The position numbers and the translations under genes were made by a program. A stretch of 14,646 nucleotides of DNA from Firmicutes bacterium CAG:534 (GTDB lineage Bacteria > Bacillota > Clostridia > Lachnospirales > Lachnospiraceae), in the NCBI GenBank assembly GCA_000436115.1, contig FR894525.1:94897-109542 (forward strand), read 5' to 3'. Shown here one piece after another: positions 14,633-14,646 of the stretch. The notes beneath the pieces were generated by a model. That model searched no databases, was not told the DNA's origin, and saw nothing but the letters and a program-made list of their open reading frames with translations. Within the stretch, counting starts at the first letter, position 1. Every line of letters starts with the position of its first letter.

Positions 14633-14646
14633 CCCAATTGCTATCT

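Noticed and set aside
14608..14646. C-terminus of a minus-strand protein entering from the right edge.
   Set aside because: Two minus frames are open to the edge for about 22-26 codons, but neither gives recognisable protein and the third has a stop at the edge; too short to decide.
1..14646. Mobile element, phage, CRISPR or defence island.
   Set aside because: No transposase, integrase, repeat array or defence gene is visible; composition and gene spacing are uniform across the coding regions.

Overview
The window looks like a chromosomal segment of a gut-type Lachnospiraceae (Clostridium cluster XIVa, Firmicutes). The basis is indirect. All ten clear genes lie on the + strand, with purine-rich Shine-Dalgarno sites and moderate GC. 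The PPDK is colinear with the well-studied Clostridium symbiosum enzyme, catalytic residues falling within one position. The CUT1 sugar ABC transporter has no ATPase gene of its own, as is usual in Gram-positives. The species cannot be fixed from the sequence alone.

Region 1 (left edge to about 5.8 kb) is a maltodextrin-type operon. It holds a solute-binding lipoprotein cut by the window edge, two MalF/MalG-type permeases that overlap by 8 bases, a cytoplasmic GH13 cyclomaltodextrinase/neopullulanase with all catalytic residues, and a LacI-family regulator. A 9-bp hairpin closes it at 5776-5797. The likely flow is capture and import of maltodextrins or cyclodextrins, intracellular hydrolysis, and local control by the LacI protein. 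The operon promoter and operator should lie left of the window.

Region 2 (5.9 to 11.5 kb) is a tightly packed four-gene group behind a good sigma-A promoter at 5893-5920. It encodes an ABC-F ATPase of the YkpA/YbiT type, a two-domain protein joining a PHP phosphoesterase to a Cof-type HAD phosphatase, an MFS sugar-type transporter and a membrane-anchored glycerophosphodiester phosphodiesterase. Gaps are 1, 18 and 24 bases. I moved two starts: the PHP-HAD gene to GTG 7610 and the MFS gene to ATG 9317, both from ribosome-binding-site placement.

Region 3 (11.5 kb to the end) is pyruvate phosphate dikinase as its own unit. It has an extended -10 promoter and a stem-loop almost exactly at the predicted 5' end of the mRNA. 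Downstream are a possible 26-residue ORF, a strong terminator, and then three further stem-loops packed into about 105 bases. That last cluster is the least explained sequence here.

Most of the window is ordinary housekeeping and carbohydrate metabolism; I see no phage, IS, CRISPR, tRNA or rRNA. The items most worth a second look are the PHP-HAD fusion, the one-sided degeneration of the ABC-F ATP sites, the 5'-terminal hairpin of ppdK, and the hairpin cluster at the right edge.
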